In this document: piece after piece, positions 33,770-41,669 of the stretch
Numbering within the stretch: position 1 is the stretch's first letter
How the letters are laid out: each line of letters starts with the position of its first letter
Assembly (NCBI RefSeq): GCF_026342405.1
Contig: NZ_JAPEMU010000005.1
Coordinates: 1 to 64,000 of the forward strand
DNA: 64,000 nucleotides
Reading direction: 5' to 3'
From: Kitasatospora sp. NBC_00240
GTDB taxonomy: Bacteria > Actinomycetota > Actinomycetes > Streptomycetales > Streptomycetaceae
The notes under the pieces: generated by a model
Seen by the model: only the letters and a program-made list of their open reading frames with translations
What the model was told of the DNA's origin: nothing
The model's database searches: none
Made by a program: the position numbers and the translations under genes

Positions 33770-33984
33770 GGCGCAGCGGGTGCTGCGGCGGGGGCCGACA
33801 CCGAGGGGGCCGGCGCCGTCGGCACCGCGGTGCTCGCGTCCGAGAAGCCGAAGACCTGCCCCCACAGCCAGACGGCCGCCACCGCGCCGACGATCACCCA
33901 GCCGCTGGTCTTCTTCGCGCTCGGCCGCGGATTGCGCCGGACGTGCGACCGGACGCGGTGAAAGCCCTCGGGTACACCAGCCAT
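33766..33984 (-). CDS. Small single-TM protein coupled to the Mrr-like gene
   Basis: 72 residues: MAGVPEGFHRVRSHVRRNPR, then one membrane helix (SGWVIVGAVAAVWLWGQVFG), then an Ala/Pro/Ser-rich tail. The arrangement predicts a basic cytoplasmic head and external tail. The stop codon overlaps the GTG of the nuclease gene, so it is likely a partner or localisation factor for that enzyme. Confidence 0.65.
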   Translation of the reverse strand: MAGVPEGFHRVRSHVRRNPRPSAKKTSGWVIVGAVAAVWLWGQVFGFSDASTAVPTAPAPSVSAPAAAPAAP

Positions 33985-34964
33985 GGAAATCCCCTCCCCA
34001 ACGGCGGTCCACCGTGCGCGGACCGTCCCGGAACCTGGTGTATCAGCGGCCTCCGACACAACCGGTCCCCTCCCCAACACCCCCGGCCACCAGCGGATAT
34101 GAACCAGCCACCCCCGCAGTCCCGGCACCCCACACACGCCCGTGAATCGAACGCAAGGGCACTGACCTCGCCCACGAAATCGCTCACCCACCCATCCCCG
34201 GGACACGGGCATACCCCGTCCGGCCGAGCCGCACGGGCCGGCCGACGGCACTACCTGCGAAGCCACCTTCCCCCGCACGCGGCAACACCACCGAGAGATG
34301 GCGTGTTGCCGCCGGTGGTACAGCCAGCCGGCGCGCGCCCGCTCCAGCGCCCCCGCACTCCTAGCCACCGGCACAGTGCGAAGCCCCCGTTCGGAAACGG
34401 GGACTTCGAGATGCGGCGCCTCAGCGCGAACCGGGGCGGGCTGGTACGGGGGCCAGGCGGCGCTGGGTGCTAGAGGAACGGCCGAGGAAGCCCCAGCCGG
34501 ACCCGTCAACTCGCCGTGTCTGCGATGCCACCCGCGTTGCGGATCAGTTCACCGTTCAAATTCGGTGTGCGACGTCGGCGGGAATACGAACAGTCGGCTG
34601 TTGCCCGCCATGCCCGAACGACTTGGAAACAATTGTTTCCAAGCACGGGAGCCGGTCGCCCTGGCCGAGCTGCTCGCCCCGGTCTGGCGGGCCACTACGG
34701 ATCTGGGCTTGTGAAGTTCCGGCACGCCCGCTTGTCCTCGCTCTGGACGGCTGGGCCGACTGCTTGACGCACGCCCAGCTCTCTGTCGGCGCGGATGAGG
34801 GAGATCTGATTCCTTCCCATCCGTTCGGCGTGCTGCGGGCCCCGCCATGCGCGAGCCCCGCGCGGCTGGTCCGTGAGTGGGCGGTGGTCCATGGGCCAAG
34901 GTCTGAGCAACTATGAGGCGAGCCGGGTGCTTGCCTTCCACTTGGCGATGAGTAAGGTAGCCGC
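33985..34964. other. 980-bp stretch without a supported gene upstream of parA
   Basis: No reading frame here has convincing codon use or a ribosome site. It does hold structured DNA: a copy of the 13-mer CCTGGTGTATCAG at 34034-34046, a hairpin with arms CCCCGTT (34385-34391) and AACGGGG (34396-34402) extended by CGAAG/CTTCG, and the 22-bp palindrome at 34622-34643. The parA promoter must lie within the last 100 bp or so. Confidence 0.5.
34622..34643. repeat. Perfect 22-bp palindrome upstream of parA
   Basis: The half CTTGGAAACAA (34622-34632) is followed directly by its complement TTGTTTCCAAG (34633-34643). The centre is AT-rich in a very GC-rich region, 320 bp before parA. A dyad operator or part of a replication or partition site is likely. 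Confidence 0.7.
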
Positions 34965-36122
34965 ATGACTGCCCCTTACTCCCCAGATGATCGGGAAAAG
35001 GTAGTCGCCAAGTTGCCCGCAGGCTTGCGGCAGGAGCTGAAGATCCGCGCAGCTGAGCTGGGCGTGGACATTAAGGACGCCGTCACTGACGGCGTCCACG
35101 CTTGGCGCGCCGATTCCGTTTCCCGTCCACAGGTCGATCTCGCCGGCGGCACCTCCTTCGCCACCTACTTCCCCACCGGGTTGTACGGGGAGCTCAAGGA
35201 CGACTGCAAGAAGCGCGGGGTCGCAGCTAATCAGGGCATTGCGCAGGCGGTGCGACTGTGGCTGGACACCCATCCATCGCCGCGCCGACTGCCCCGGTCT
35301 ACCGGGGCCCGGCGCCTGATCTTCGGCAACCAAAAGGGCGGTGTGGGCAAGACCGCCACGGCGAACGGCACCGCTCAGGGCCTCGCAGAGGTCGGCAACC
35401 GGGTGCTGCTCATCGACTTCGATCCGCAGGGCCACCTGACCAAGCAGCTCGGCTACCCAATGCTCGACATCGACGAGCCGAGCCTGGCCAAGCACATGCT
35501 GGGCGAGGGCAAGGGTGAATTGCGCGACCTGCTGGTCCCGATAGAGGAAAGCGGCTTCGGTGGCCGGCTGTTCCTGCTGCCGGCCTGCCGCGACGCGTTC
35601 CTCCTGGACGCAAAGCTGGCCACCAGCCGCCACGTCCGTATCAAGGAAACCGCACTGGAGAAGGCCTTGGAGCCGCTGGAAAAGGAGTACGACTACATCG
35701 TGGTCGACTGCCCTCCGAGCCTGGGCTACTCCATGGACACCGCGCTGTACTACTCCCGCACACGGGACGGCGAGGCCAACTACTCTTCCGGCGTAGTCAT
35801 TCCTGTCTTGGCCGAGGACTCCTCCGCCGACGCCTTCGACATGCTCGCCGACCAAATCCAGGACCTCTCCGAAGACATGGGGATCGACATCGCCATGCTC
35901 GGCTTCATCGTCAATATGTACGACAGCCGCAAGGGCTACATCGCCACCTCCTCCCTCGCCGCTTGGCAGGAGATCGGCGATCCGCCGGTCATCGCCGTCG
36001 TACCTGAGCTGAAGGAGCAGCGCGAAGCCGTCCGGCTCAAGCAGCCCCTGTTGACCTACGCACCGGATTGTGAGCAGTCCGAGGCCATGCGTTCCATCGC
36101 CCAGCAGGTGATGGCAGCATGA
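34965..36122 (+). CDS. parA: ParA-family partition ATPase with N-terminal DNA-binding head
   Basis: 385 residues. A deviant Walker A, GNQKGGVGKTATANG (121-135), then VLLIDFDPQGHLTKQLG (A') and YDYIVVDCPPSLG (Walker B) identify a ParA/MinD ATPase. Residues 1-105 form an extra head with two similar units, VVAKLPAGLRQELKIRAAEL and ATYFPTGLYGELKDDCKKRG, each followed by a helix ending in a W-R/L pattern, resembling paired ribbon-helix-helix modules. Such heads let ParA bind its own promoter. ParA drives plasmid segregation together with ParB. The stop overlaps the parB start (ATGA). Confidence 0.93.
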   Translation: MTAPYSPDDREKVVAKLPAGLRQELKIRAAELGVDIKDAVTDGVHAWRADSVSRPQVDLAGGTSFATYFPTGLYGELKDDCKKRGVAANQGIAQAVRLWLDTHPSPRRLPRSTGARRLIFGNQKGGVGKTATANGTAQGLAEVGNRVLLIDFDPQGHLTKQLGYPMLDIDEPSLAKHMLGEGKGELRDLLVPIEESGFGGRLFLLPACRDAFLLDAKLATSRHVRIKETALEKALEPLEKEYDYIVVDCPPSLGYSMDTALYYSRTRDGEANYSSGVVIPVLAEDSSADAFDMLADQIQDLSEDMGIDIAMLGFIVNMYDSRKGYIATSSLAAWQEIGDPPVIAVVPELKEQREAVRLKQPLLTYAPDCEQSEAMRSIAQQVMAA

Positions 36123-37315
36123 GCGTCGCTGACCGCCTCGGTGCCGGGTCATCCTTCGGCAGCGCCCGAACCCGTAGTGCGCGAGGCCGCGCGAAAGCCG
36201 TCACCCAGGGCGACGTCCCTGAGTACGAGCTTGTCCGGCTGCGTCTCCCCGAGGTCTCTCCCACTCCGCTCAACCCCCGCCGAAACTTCGGCACCGACGA
36301 AGAGCTGACCCGATTCGGCGAAGAGCTGCGCACCGTACAGCTGGCTGCGTGCGTCGCGGTTACCCGTACCGCCTACCTCGCGCTGTGGCCCGAGCACGAA
36401 GATCGGATCGGCGCTGCCGACTGGGTGCTGGTTAACGGCGAGCGTCGCTACCGCAGCGCCGTCCACGTCGGGCTTGAAGCGATGGACTTCGTCGTGCGCG
36501 ACGACCTGGCTTCCACCCGCGAAAACTTCGTCGACCATCTGCTGAAGGAGAACCTCGAACGGGAGGACTTCGACGTCATCGAGCGTGCCCGCGGCGTCCA
36601 GCAGCTGGTGGAAGTGTGCAGCGAGGAGTACGACAAGGGTGCCCGGGCCCGTGCAGCCGAGCGCTTGGGCAAAGATCGTTCCTGGATCACCAACCAGCTC
36701 GCGCTGCTGCGCCTGCCCGAGCAGATCCAGGCGATGCTTAGCTCCGGTGAGATGCCGGAACGCGACGGCCGACTGCTGGCCAGGCACTGCAAGGACCATC
36801 CTGAGCTGGACTCGACCGACCTGATCGCCCATCTGAAGGACGTTCGGGCTCAAGAAGCAGCGGAGCGGCAAGAGGAGCGTGCCCTCCTACAGGAGGCCAA
36901 GGAGCGCCGAGGGGCCGGCGATGTGTTGTCCGCGGACAACACGCCGGCTTCAGCAGCCCACCAGGTCTCCGAGGCAAAGGCGCCCACGTTGGTGTTGTCC
37001 GCGGACAACACCAACGTGGGCGAGGCGGGCGCTCTGGAGGCCCAGCGGAGCGCAGTGGCTGTGTTGTCCGCGGACAACACAGAGACGACGGACGTTCCCG
37101 AGCAGAGAGCGCCCGCGCGGCCAGGCGTGTTGTCCGCGGACAACACAGGGACGACGGACACCGCTTCCCGTCGTAGCTCCTTCACCGAGCTCGCTGCCAG
37201 GGCCCTCGTGCACCAGTTGGGCGCCACCATCGATGAGCAGGCAAAGACGCTGGCGGCAGGAATGAACTCGGATGAGCTGGAGTCTTTGATCAGCGCACTG
37301 CACGAGTACCTGTAA
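36119..37315 (+). CDS. parB: ParB centromere-binding protein with embedded parS-like repeats
   Basis: 398 residues. The ParB N-terminal CTPase domain shows NGERRYRSAVHVG and LLKENLEREDFDVIE, followed by the HTH ARAAERLGKDRSWITNQLAL with LRLPEQIQAML. The linker (about 265-350) repeats VLSADNT four times, and the last 50 residues are the dimerisation end. The VLSADNT repeats are dictated by DNA: each is a 20-bp palindrome in the gene. ParB loads at parS and spreads, so the gene carries its own loading sites. parA-parB are coupled by a 4-bp overlap. Confidence 0.95.
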   Translation: MSVADRLGAGSSFGSARTRSARGRAKAVTQGDVPEYELVRLRLPEVSPTPLNPRRNFGTDEELTRFGEELRTVQLAACVAVTRTAYLALWPEHEDRIGAADWVLVNGERRYRSAVHVGLEAMDFVVRDDLASTRENFVDHLLKENLEREDFDVIERARGVQQLVEVCSEEYDKGARARAAERLGKDRSWITNQLALLRLPEQIQAMLSSGEMPERDGRLLARHCKDHPELDSTDLIAHLKDVRAQEAAERQEERALLQEAKERRGAGDVLSADNTPASAAHQVSEAKAPTLVLSADNTNVGEAGALEAQRSAVAVLSADNTETTDVPEQRAPARPGVLSADNTGTTDTASRRSSFTELAARALVHQLGATIDEQAKTLAAGMNSDELESLISALHEYL

Positions 37316-37351
37316 CGCCAGCCGACGTTGGTTGTTGTCCGCGGACAACAA
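36923..37351. repeat. Five parS-like palindromes
   Basis: GTGTTGTCCGCGGACAACAC occurs at 36923-36942, 36992-37011, 37061-37080 and 37127-37146, and a variant with TTG/CAA ends at 37332-37351 just after parB. Spacings are 69, 69, 66 and 205 bp. The copy at 36992 is the centre of a perfect 42-bp palindrome (36981-37022). The core TTGTCCGCGGACAA differs from the chromosomal streptomycete parS (GTTTCACGTGAAAC), so this is probably a plasmid-specific centromere. Confidence 0.88.
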
Positions 37352-37352
37352 C

Positions 37353-37386
37353 GATGGGCCCGTCCGGTACGCCGGACGGGCCCATC
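37353..37386 (+). terminator. Strong terminator after parAB
   Basis: GATGGGCCCGTCCGG (37353-37367) pairs perfectly with CCGGACGGGCCCATC (37372-37386) around a four-base loop. It ends the parAB transcript, directly beyond the last parS-like site. Confidence 0.75.
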
Positions 37387-37494
37387 TGTATCTGCACCTC
37401 GACTGATCGGCATCCACGCCAGCACCCTAGTCCTGGCGGGCACCGCCGCTTGGGCCACCGCCTCGGCAGCAAGGGACACCTTGCAAGCCCGGTA

Positions 37495-37929
37495 CTAGAG
37501 GTAGCGCTCCAGCGGCTCGGCTGCGTACGTGCCGTCTCGGAGGAGAGCATCGGTCAGTTCGAACTGCCGCCGCTGTCCGTCGATGTCTCGCGTGATGACC
37601 GTGCCGGTTCCGCGGGTGGTGTCGTGCAGAAGCGGATTTCCCTGTGCATCCACCGAGCCAAGCAGTGTGTACCGGCGCAGCTCCTTGTTGCGGCTCGCCA
37701 CAATCCGGCGGGTAGCCCATCCCAGAGCAGAGAGCAGCAGTGCTGCGAGGACCGCGCAGTAGAACTCGGTCAGCGAGGGCTGGATGTGGATCACGGCAAT
37801 GCCGACGCGCGCCTCGACAAGGTAGCCGGGGCAGAGGTATGCGATCGCATCGTTGGTGGGGAAGCGATCGCCTCCAGAGGCGGCGGGGTAAGTGGGATGA
37901 TGGCGCACTGCATGCTCCTTGGAGACCAT
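37495..37929 (-). CDS. Single-TM hypothetical protein
   Basis: 144 residues. A soluble N-terminus is followed by one membrane helix (FYCAVLAALLLSALGWATRR, about 56-75), then a cytoplasmic domain: RNKELRRYTLLGSVDAQGNP, GTVITRDIDGQRRQFELTDA and a tail ending LERYL. The C-terminal pattern is beta-rich. No family recognised. It is divergent from the Xre gene at 38027 across about 100 bp. Confidence 0.6.
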   Translation of the reverse strand: MVSKEHAVRHHPTYPAASGGDRFPTNDAIAYLCPGYLVEARVGIAVIHIQPSLTEFYCAVLAALLLSALGWATRRIVASRNKELRRYTLLGSVDAQGNPLLHDTTRGTGTVITRDIDGQRRQFELTDALLRDGTYAAEPLERYL

Positions 37930-38026
37930 CGCAGCTCCCGATGAACTGCGTGCTCAGCGAGCATCTGACTGACGTGGAGTGCTGAAGAAGTGCAGCAGGT
38001 CTGCCGATCTGTGCAGCAGGGGAGAC

Positions 38027-39871
38027 ATGGGCGACTCAAGCGAAATTGAACTGGCTTCGGCGGCGCTCCCCCCGGCGAGGGACGCGTCTTCCGAAGCTGA
38101 TCTGCGTCGACGGGTGCGTGAGGCGGCAGATGCCGCAGCCGGCGACCTTGCCCGGGAGTTACGGCGCCTGGTCGACGGTCGGCCTGAGAGTCACCGTTAT
38201 CTCGCGGAGGCCATGGGCATCAACTCGGGAACCATGTCCAAGTACATGAACGGCCAGCACGTACCCGACTGGACGTGGATCCGGCAGTTGCTGGAACTGA
38301 CGGCCCGTCTCGGATCCGAGAAGGTCACTGAGGAGACCCGGACCCGGATCTACGCTGCTCAGCAGCGGGCCCTTGAGCTGAAGCACCCGATGCGCTACCA
38401 GGTCCACACCTTGGAGATGACGTTGGAGGGCGCCGAGCAGGAGCTCCGAGGCCTGCGCAGCCGCGTGGCGGAGCTTCTCGGCGATTTGGGCGACGCCCAG
38501 CGCAAGCTTGAGGGACTGCGCGCAGAACAGGAGCAGGATCGCGAGCAGCAGGAGCAGCGGGTAGCTCAACTGCTCAGCAGCCTGGATACGGCGGTGGCGC
38601 GGATGCGCGCTCTGCGCGAGAAGTGCGCTGGTTTGGAGGAGCAGCTGAAGCTGGCTCGGACGGCGGCTGCCCGGCACTCAGTGGATCCGGACCAACCAGC
38701 GGGGATCGTCCCGGTCGAAGGTGCCTTCCAGGGCGGATCGACGGAAGCGGAGTTTCTGCAGTACGCCCAGGACTTGGTGTCCGCCTACCTGCGGGCAAAG
38801 TCCCGCGAAGAACGCCATGCCATCCGTCAGCGAACACAGGCGCTCACCCCGCAGGGGCTGGCTGCCCTGCTTGCGGTCGTGGAACGCATCGACCGGGAGC
38901 GTGGCAACGACGAACTGCTGCAGGCTTTCACCAGCACTGCGGGCGTCCACGACGATTGCGCGGACGTAGTGACCGCCTTGTTCGACCTGCTCCCAGAGAT
39001 TCCTAGGAACAGGGTGCTGCAGCACCTCGTCGCCTCGACACCTGCTCACAAGGTGGGAACGCTGGTCGTTCAGCTGCTGGCCCAGGCCAACGACCGCGAG
39101 GCGGAAGCAGTGGCCGGAGCCACGGTTCTGCGGCGCGACCTCCCCTACTGCTTTGGCGGGTTCTCCGTCGCGGGGTTGAACCTCCTCGCGGCCGGGTTGA
39201 CTGACGCCGTGCTGATCGAACATCTGCACGCCATGGAGCGAGCAGAGCCTGAGTGGATGCGAGGGCCCGTCGGCCACTACCCCCGCATCCAGATCCGCAG
39301 CATGCTGGCGCTGACGGTGCGCAGCACCCCTCTTCTGGCAGCTGCCCGCATCGAGCTGCTCAGTCCCGACTTGCGCGGGGAGGCCTTCGACGTAGCCACA
39401 TCTTCGTCGTACGGCTTTGATGCGCAGCACTTGGGCAACCTTGCATGTGCCCTGCGCCGTGGCGGCGTCCGTGGGACAGGCAAGGGCAAGTCTGACCTGG
39501 CCACCGAACTCCTCACATGTGCCGCAGTGAACATCTCGGATCAGGAAGTTCTGGCGGACTTCATCACTCACTGGCGACAAGCCGCGGAGGACCAGGCCAA
39601 GCCCAGCAGCAAGGATCTCGCACTGCTGCTCAGTGAGGTGCTTCGTTCTGGATCGTCCCAGAGGGTGCGGCAGCTACTCACCCACGCCATCGCGCTGCCC
39701 CCTGGAAGCACCTCACTGAACTGGCACGAAGGCCGCGTGCAGTGGTGGCTGGAGGCGGCGAGGGAGCTCGGATTCACCCAGCGCCGGGTCCTTCTTCCCA
39801 TTCTCGGTGACATGGAGCACCTGGCTAGTCGTGATCGGGACATCATGATCGACAATGCAAGGCGCTCCTGA
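38027..39871 (+). CDS. Large Xre-type regulator with coiled coil
   Basis: 614 residues from ATG at 38027 with AGGGGAG upstream. Residues about 45-80 are a helix-turn-helix (SHRYLAEAMGINSGTMSKYM, then NGQHVPDWTWIRQLL). A coiled coil follows (about 125-215; EGAEQELRGLRSRVAELLGD, EQEQDREQQEQRVAQLLSSL), and the last 370 residues are helical, repeat-like and unassigned (LAALLAVVERIDRERGNDEL etc.). Similar HTH-plus-long-C-terminus proteins act as sensors or regulators in actinobacteria. GC is a little lower than in parAB. It is a monocistronic unit closed by hairpins at 39890 and 39999. Confidence 0.7.
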   Translation: MGDSSEIELASAALPPARDASSEADLRRRVREAADAAAGDLARELRRLVDGRPESHRYLAEAMGINSGTMSKYMNGQHVPDWTWIRQLLELTARLGSEKVTEETRTRIYAAQQRALELKHPMRYQVHTLEMTLEGAEQELRGLRSRVAELLGDLGDAQRKLEGLRAEQEQDREQQEQRVAQLLSSLDTAVARMRALREKCAGLEEQLKLARTAAARHSVDPDQPAGIVPVEGAFQGGSTEAEFLQYAQDLVSAYLRAKSREERHAIRQRTQALTPQGLAALLAVVERIDRERGNDELLQAFTSTAGVHDDCADVVTALFDLLPEIPRNRVLQHLVASTPAHKVGTLVVQLLAQANDREAEAVAGATVLRRDLPYCFGGFSVAGLNLLAAGLTDAVLIEHLHAMERAEPEWMRGPVGHYPRIQIRSMLALTVRSTPLLAAARIELLSPDLRGEAFDVATSSSYGFDAQHLGNLACALRRGGVRGTGKGKSDLATELLTCAAVNISDQEVLADFITHWRQAAEDQAKPSSKDLALLLSEVLRSGSSQRVRQLLTHAIALPPGSTSLNWHEGRVQWWLEAARELGFTQRRVLLPILGDMEHLASRDRDIMIDNARRS

Positions 39872-39889
39872 CAACGCGAAGCATGGGGA

Positions 39890-39907
39890 GGTCAGAAATT
39901 TCTGACC
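39890..39907. repeat. Perfect 18-bp palindrome
   Basis: GGTCAGAAATTTCTGACC, 19 bp past the stop of the 38027 gene. It could be a short hairpin terminator or an operator; its AT-rich centre favours a binding site. Confidence 0.55.
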
Positions 39908-39998
39908 CCGAGGGGACAGGGAACCGAGCTGGCACCTGCGTTGGCCAAGCTTGTTTGGACCCTTTGGCCGCCGCACTTGAGAGGGCCCGGAAACGCAG

Positions 39999-40033
39999 AA
40001 GGGCTCGCCCTCCGAGATGGAGAGCGAGCCCTT
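39999..40033 (+). terminator. Terminator of the Xre gene, followed by a second hairpin
   Basis: AAGGGCTCGC (39999-40008) pairs with GCGAGCCCTT (40024-40033); a second stem, GGCCTGA / TCAGGCC, follows at about 40035-40052. On the minus strand the same structures end transcription of the long cluster that starts at 56982. Confidence 0.65.
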
Positions 40034-40091
40034 AGGCCTGATTGATCAGGCCATGTGATCCAGGCCGATCGCACAGCCGAGGCGGCGGAGT

Positions 40092-40165
40092 CCTGGTGTA
40101 TCAGCCAGCGTGCCGGCGCAGGTACTTGGTGACGCCGGAGGTGACACGCTGCCTGATACACCAGG
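40092..40165. repeat. Long inverted repeat, 21-bp arms
   Basis: CCTGGTGTATCAGCCAGCGTG (40092-40112, one base longer than the quoted limit is avoided here by noting the core CCTGGTGTATCAG) is mirrored at 40145-40165 with one mismatch, around a 32-nt loop. The 13-bp core also occurs at 34034-34046. The structure overlaps the 3' end of the 40101 gene. Confidence 0.65.
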
Positions 40166-40292
40166 TGACCGTCGTGTCGCACGCCGGACAGGTGGTGCCA
40201 GAGTCGGCGCGGCCGGTGAATTCACCGGCCGGCCACTTGGGGCGTCCGGCGCGCTGGTTGACCTGGCGGGTGCAGATGACGGGGCGGCGCAT
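40101..40292 (-). CDS. Small CxxC protein at the end of the transfer cluster
   Basis: 63 residues from ATG at 40292 with GAAGGA upstream. It contains TTCPACDTTVTWCIRQRVTS, a C-x2-C pair plus further cysteines, and ends in KYLRRHAG, giving a basic, possibly zinc-binding peptide. It would be the last gene of the long minus-strand cluster. The inverted repeat at 40092-40165 occupies the last third, so the structured DNA constrains the C-terminal sequence. Confidence 0.55.
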   Translation of the reverse strand: MRRPVICTRQVNQRAGRPKWPAGEFTGRADSGTTCPACDTTVTWCIRQRVTSGVTKYLRRHAG

Positions 40293-40397
40293 GCGGTCCT
40301 TCGGATCGGCGGTGGGAGCGGTACGGGGGAAGCAGAGGAGGCCGGGCTGCTGGTGGGAGGGGCCGGAGCGTCGGCGGGGCGTAAAGCGCGGAGGGTG

Positions 40398-41150
40398 TCA
40401 GAAGGGCGGCTCCTCTGAGTAGGTGCCCGCGAAGAGGGCCTCACGGGCCTCGGGGTCCTGGTCGTCCTCGTCGTCCAGGTCGCCGTGGTCGAGCTGCTCG
40501 CCGTCGGCGTGCTGGTCGTAGTCGAGGTCGTGCTCGGCCTGGTCGTCGTCGCTCTCCCGGTCGAGGCCCAGGCCGGCGGCGAGGCGGTCCAGCAGGGCGA
40601 CGAGCTCGGAGAGGGTGTGGACTTCGATCGGGCGCTCGCCGTCGGCGGCCAGGTAGTAGGTGCGGGCGCCGGCGCCGTAGCGGTCGCTGGGGGCGGGGAC
40701 GCAGAGCAGGCGGGCGTCGGGGGTCAGCTCGCAGCTGGCGGTGCCGTCGCTCGCGCCGGTCCAGTTGGCGGGCTGTGTGAGGCTGCCGGAGCCGTGGTCG
40801 AGGGTGTGGGCGTGGGTGGCGGCACGGTGCGCGGCGTCGACGGCGGCCTCCGCCGTGAGCTGCCCCGGTGAGGGCGCCGCCGCCGGGGAGGCGAGGGGAG
40901 CGGTGTAGCCGTAGGCGGGCAGGCCGAGGTGCCGGCGCAGGGGGCGGCGCAGCAGGGTGGTGGCCTGGTCGGCGACGCAGAAGGCGAGTGCTGTGGCGGC
41001 TCCGGTGAGGGTGAGGCGGGTCTCGGCGGGGCGGGTGGCCAAGGCCCGGTAGGTGGTGAGGCCGGCGGCGGCTGCGGCCGCGACGGTGGCTGCGCCGTCG
41101 GCGGTGTCCAGGGCGGTGGCGAGCAGGCGGGTGCGGGCGGTCTCGGTCAT
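40398..41150 (-). CDS. Hypothetical protein with acidic tail
   Basis: 250 residues. An Ala-rich N-terminal helical part (TADGAATVAAAAAAGLTTYR) with a weak hydrophobic segment near TLTGAATALAFCVADQA is followed by a beta-rich middle (CELTPDARLLCVPAPSDRYG; GARTYYLAADGERPIEVHTL) and a strongly acidic tail (DLDYDQHADGEQLDHGDLDD). The tail may mimic DNA or bind basic partners. No family recognised. Part of the minus-strand cluster, 43 bp after the 41193 gene. Confidence 0.6.
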   Translation of the reverse strand: MTETARTRLLATALDTADGAATVAAAAAAGLTTYRALATRPAETRLTLTGAATALAFCVADQATTLLRRPLRRHLGLPAYGYTAPLASPAAAPSPGQLTAEAAVDAAHRAATHAHTLDHGSGSLTQPANWTGASDGTASCELTPDARLLCVPAPSDRYGAGARTYYLAADGERPIEVHTLSELVALLDRLAAGLGLDRESDDDQAEHDLDYDQHADGEQLDHGDLDDEDDQDPEAREALFAGTYSEEPPF

Positions 41151-41192
41151 CTCGGTGTCCTTTCGGGGTGGTAGCGGTGCAGTGGTAGGTGG

Positions 41193-41531
41193 TCAGGTCC
41201 AGGCGCCCGTCGGGTCGTCGCTGAACGCCTCCGGAGCGGCCGCCGTCGGGTCCGGCGCGGGTGCCGGCTGGTTGAGGAGGGCCAGGAGGAGGTCGGCGAC
41301 CTGGAGGACGCCGACGCGGATCCACGGCTGCGGGCAGCAGTCGTACAGCCCGTCGACGTCGGCGTGGATCTGCGCGCGGCCGCGGTGGTCCTGGTCGCAG
41401 CTGGGCGCGATGGCGGGCAGGGCGTCCAGGCGGGCCAGGCGCCAGGTGCCGGGCAGCGGCCGGTCGGCGTGCCGCTCGATGACGCGCTGGGCGGCGGCCC
41501 GCAGGACGGCCAGGTCGGGGGAGGGGGTCAT
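41193..41531 (-). CDS. Small hypothetical protein
   Basis: 112 residues from ATG at 41531, preceded by AAGGAG. The middle contains APSCDQDHRGRAQIHADVDG and YDCCPQPWIRVGVLQVADLL, with three cysteines and two histidines that could bind metal. No family recognised. Within the transfer-type cluster, between the three-TM protein at 41670 and the 40398 gene. Confidence 0.6.
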   Translation of the reverse strand: MTPSPDLAVLRAAAQRVIERHADRPLPGTWRLARLDALPAIAPSCDQDHRGRAQIHADVDGLYDCCPQPWIRVGVLQVADLLLALLNQPAPAPDPTAAAPEAFSDDPTGAWT

Positions 41532-41669
41532 GACGGGGTGGCTCCTTGCTCTCGGTTGGCGGCGGCGGGCGGGCGGTGCGGACCGGGGGCGAGGGCGGTC
41601 TCGCGGGGCAGGCAAAGGCCCCCCGCTCCGGGTGGAGCAGGGGGCCCGTCCGTGGTCAGTGAAGGGTTG

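Noticed and set aside
36923-37080. A CRISPR-like array in parB
   Set aside because: Repeats are perfect palindromes in frame with coding sequence and the intervals are conserved ParB-linker codons, not spacers.
37800-37825. A possible eighth copy of the GACGCGCG...CAAGG site
   Set aside because: About 15 of 19 positions match, within the reach of chance in GC-rich coding DNA, and the flanks do not match.
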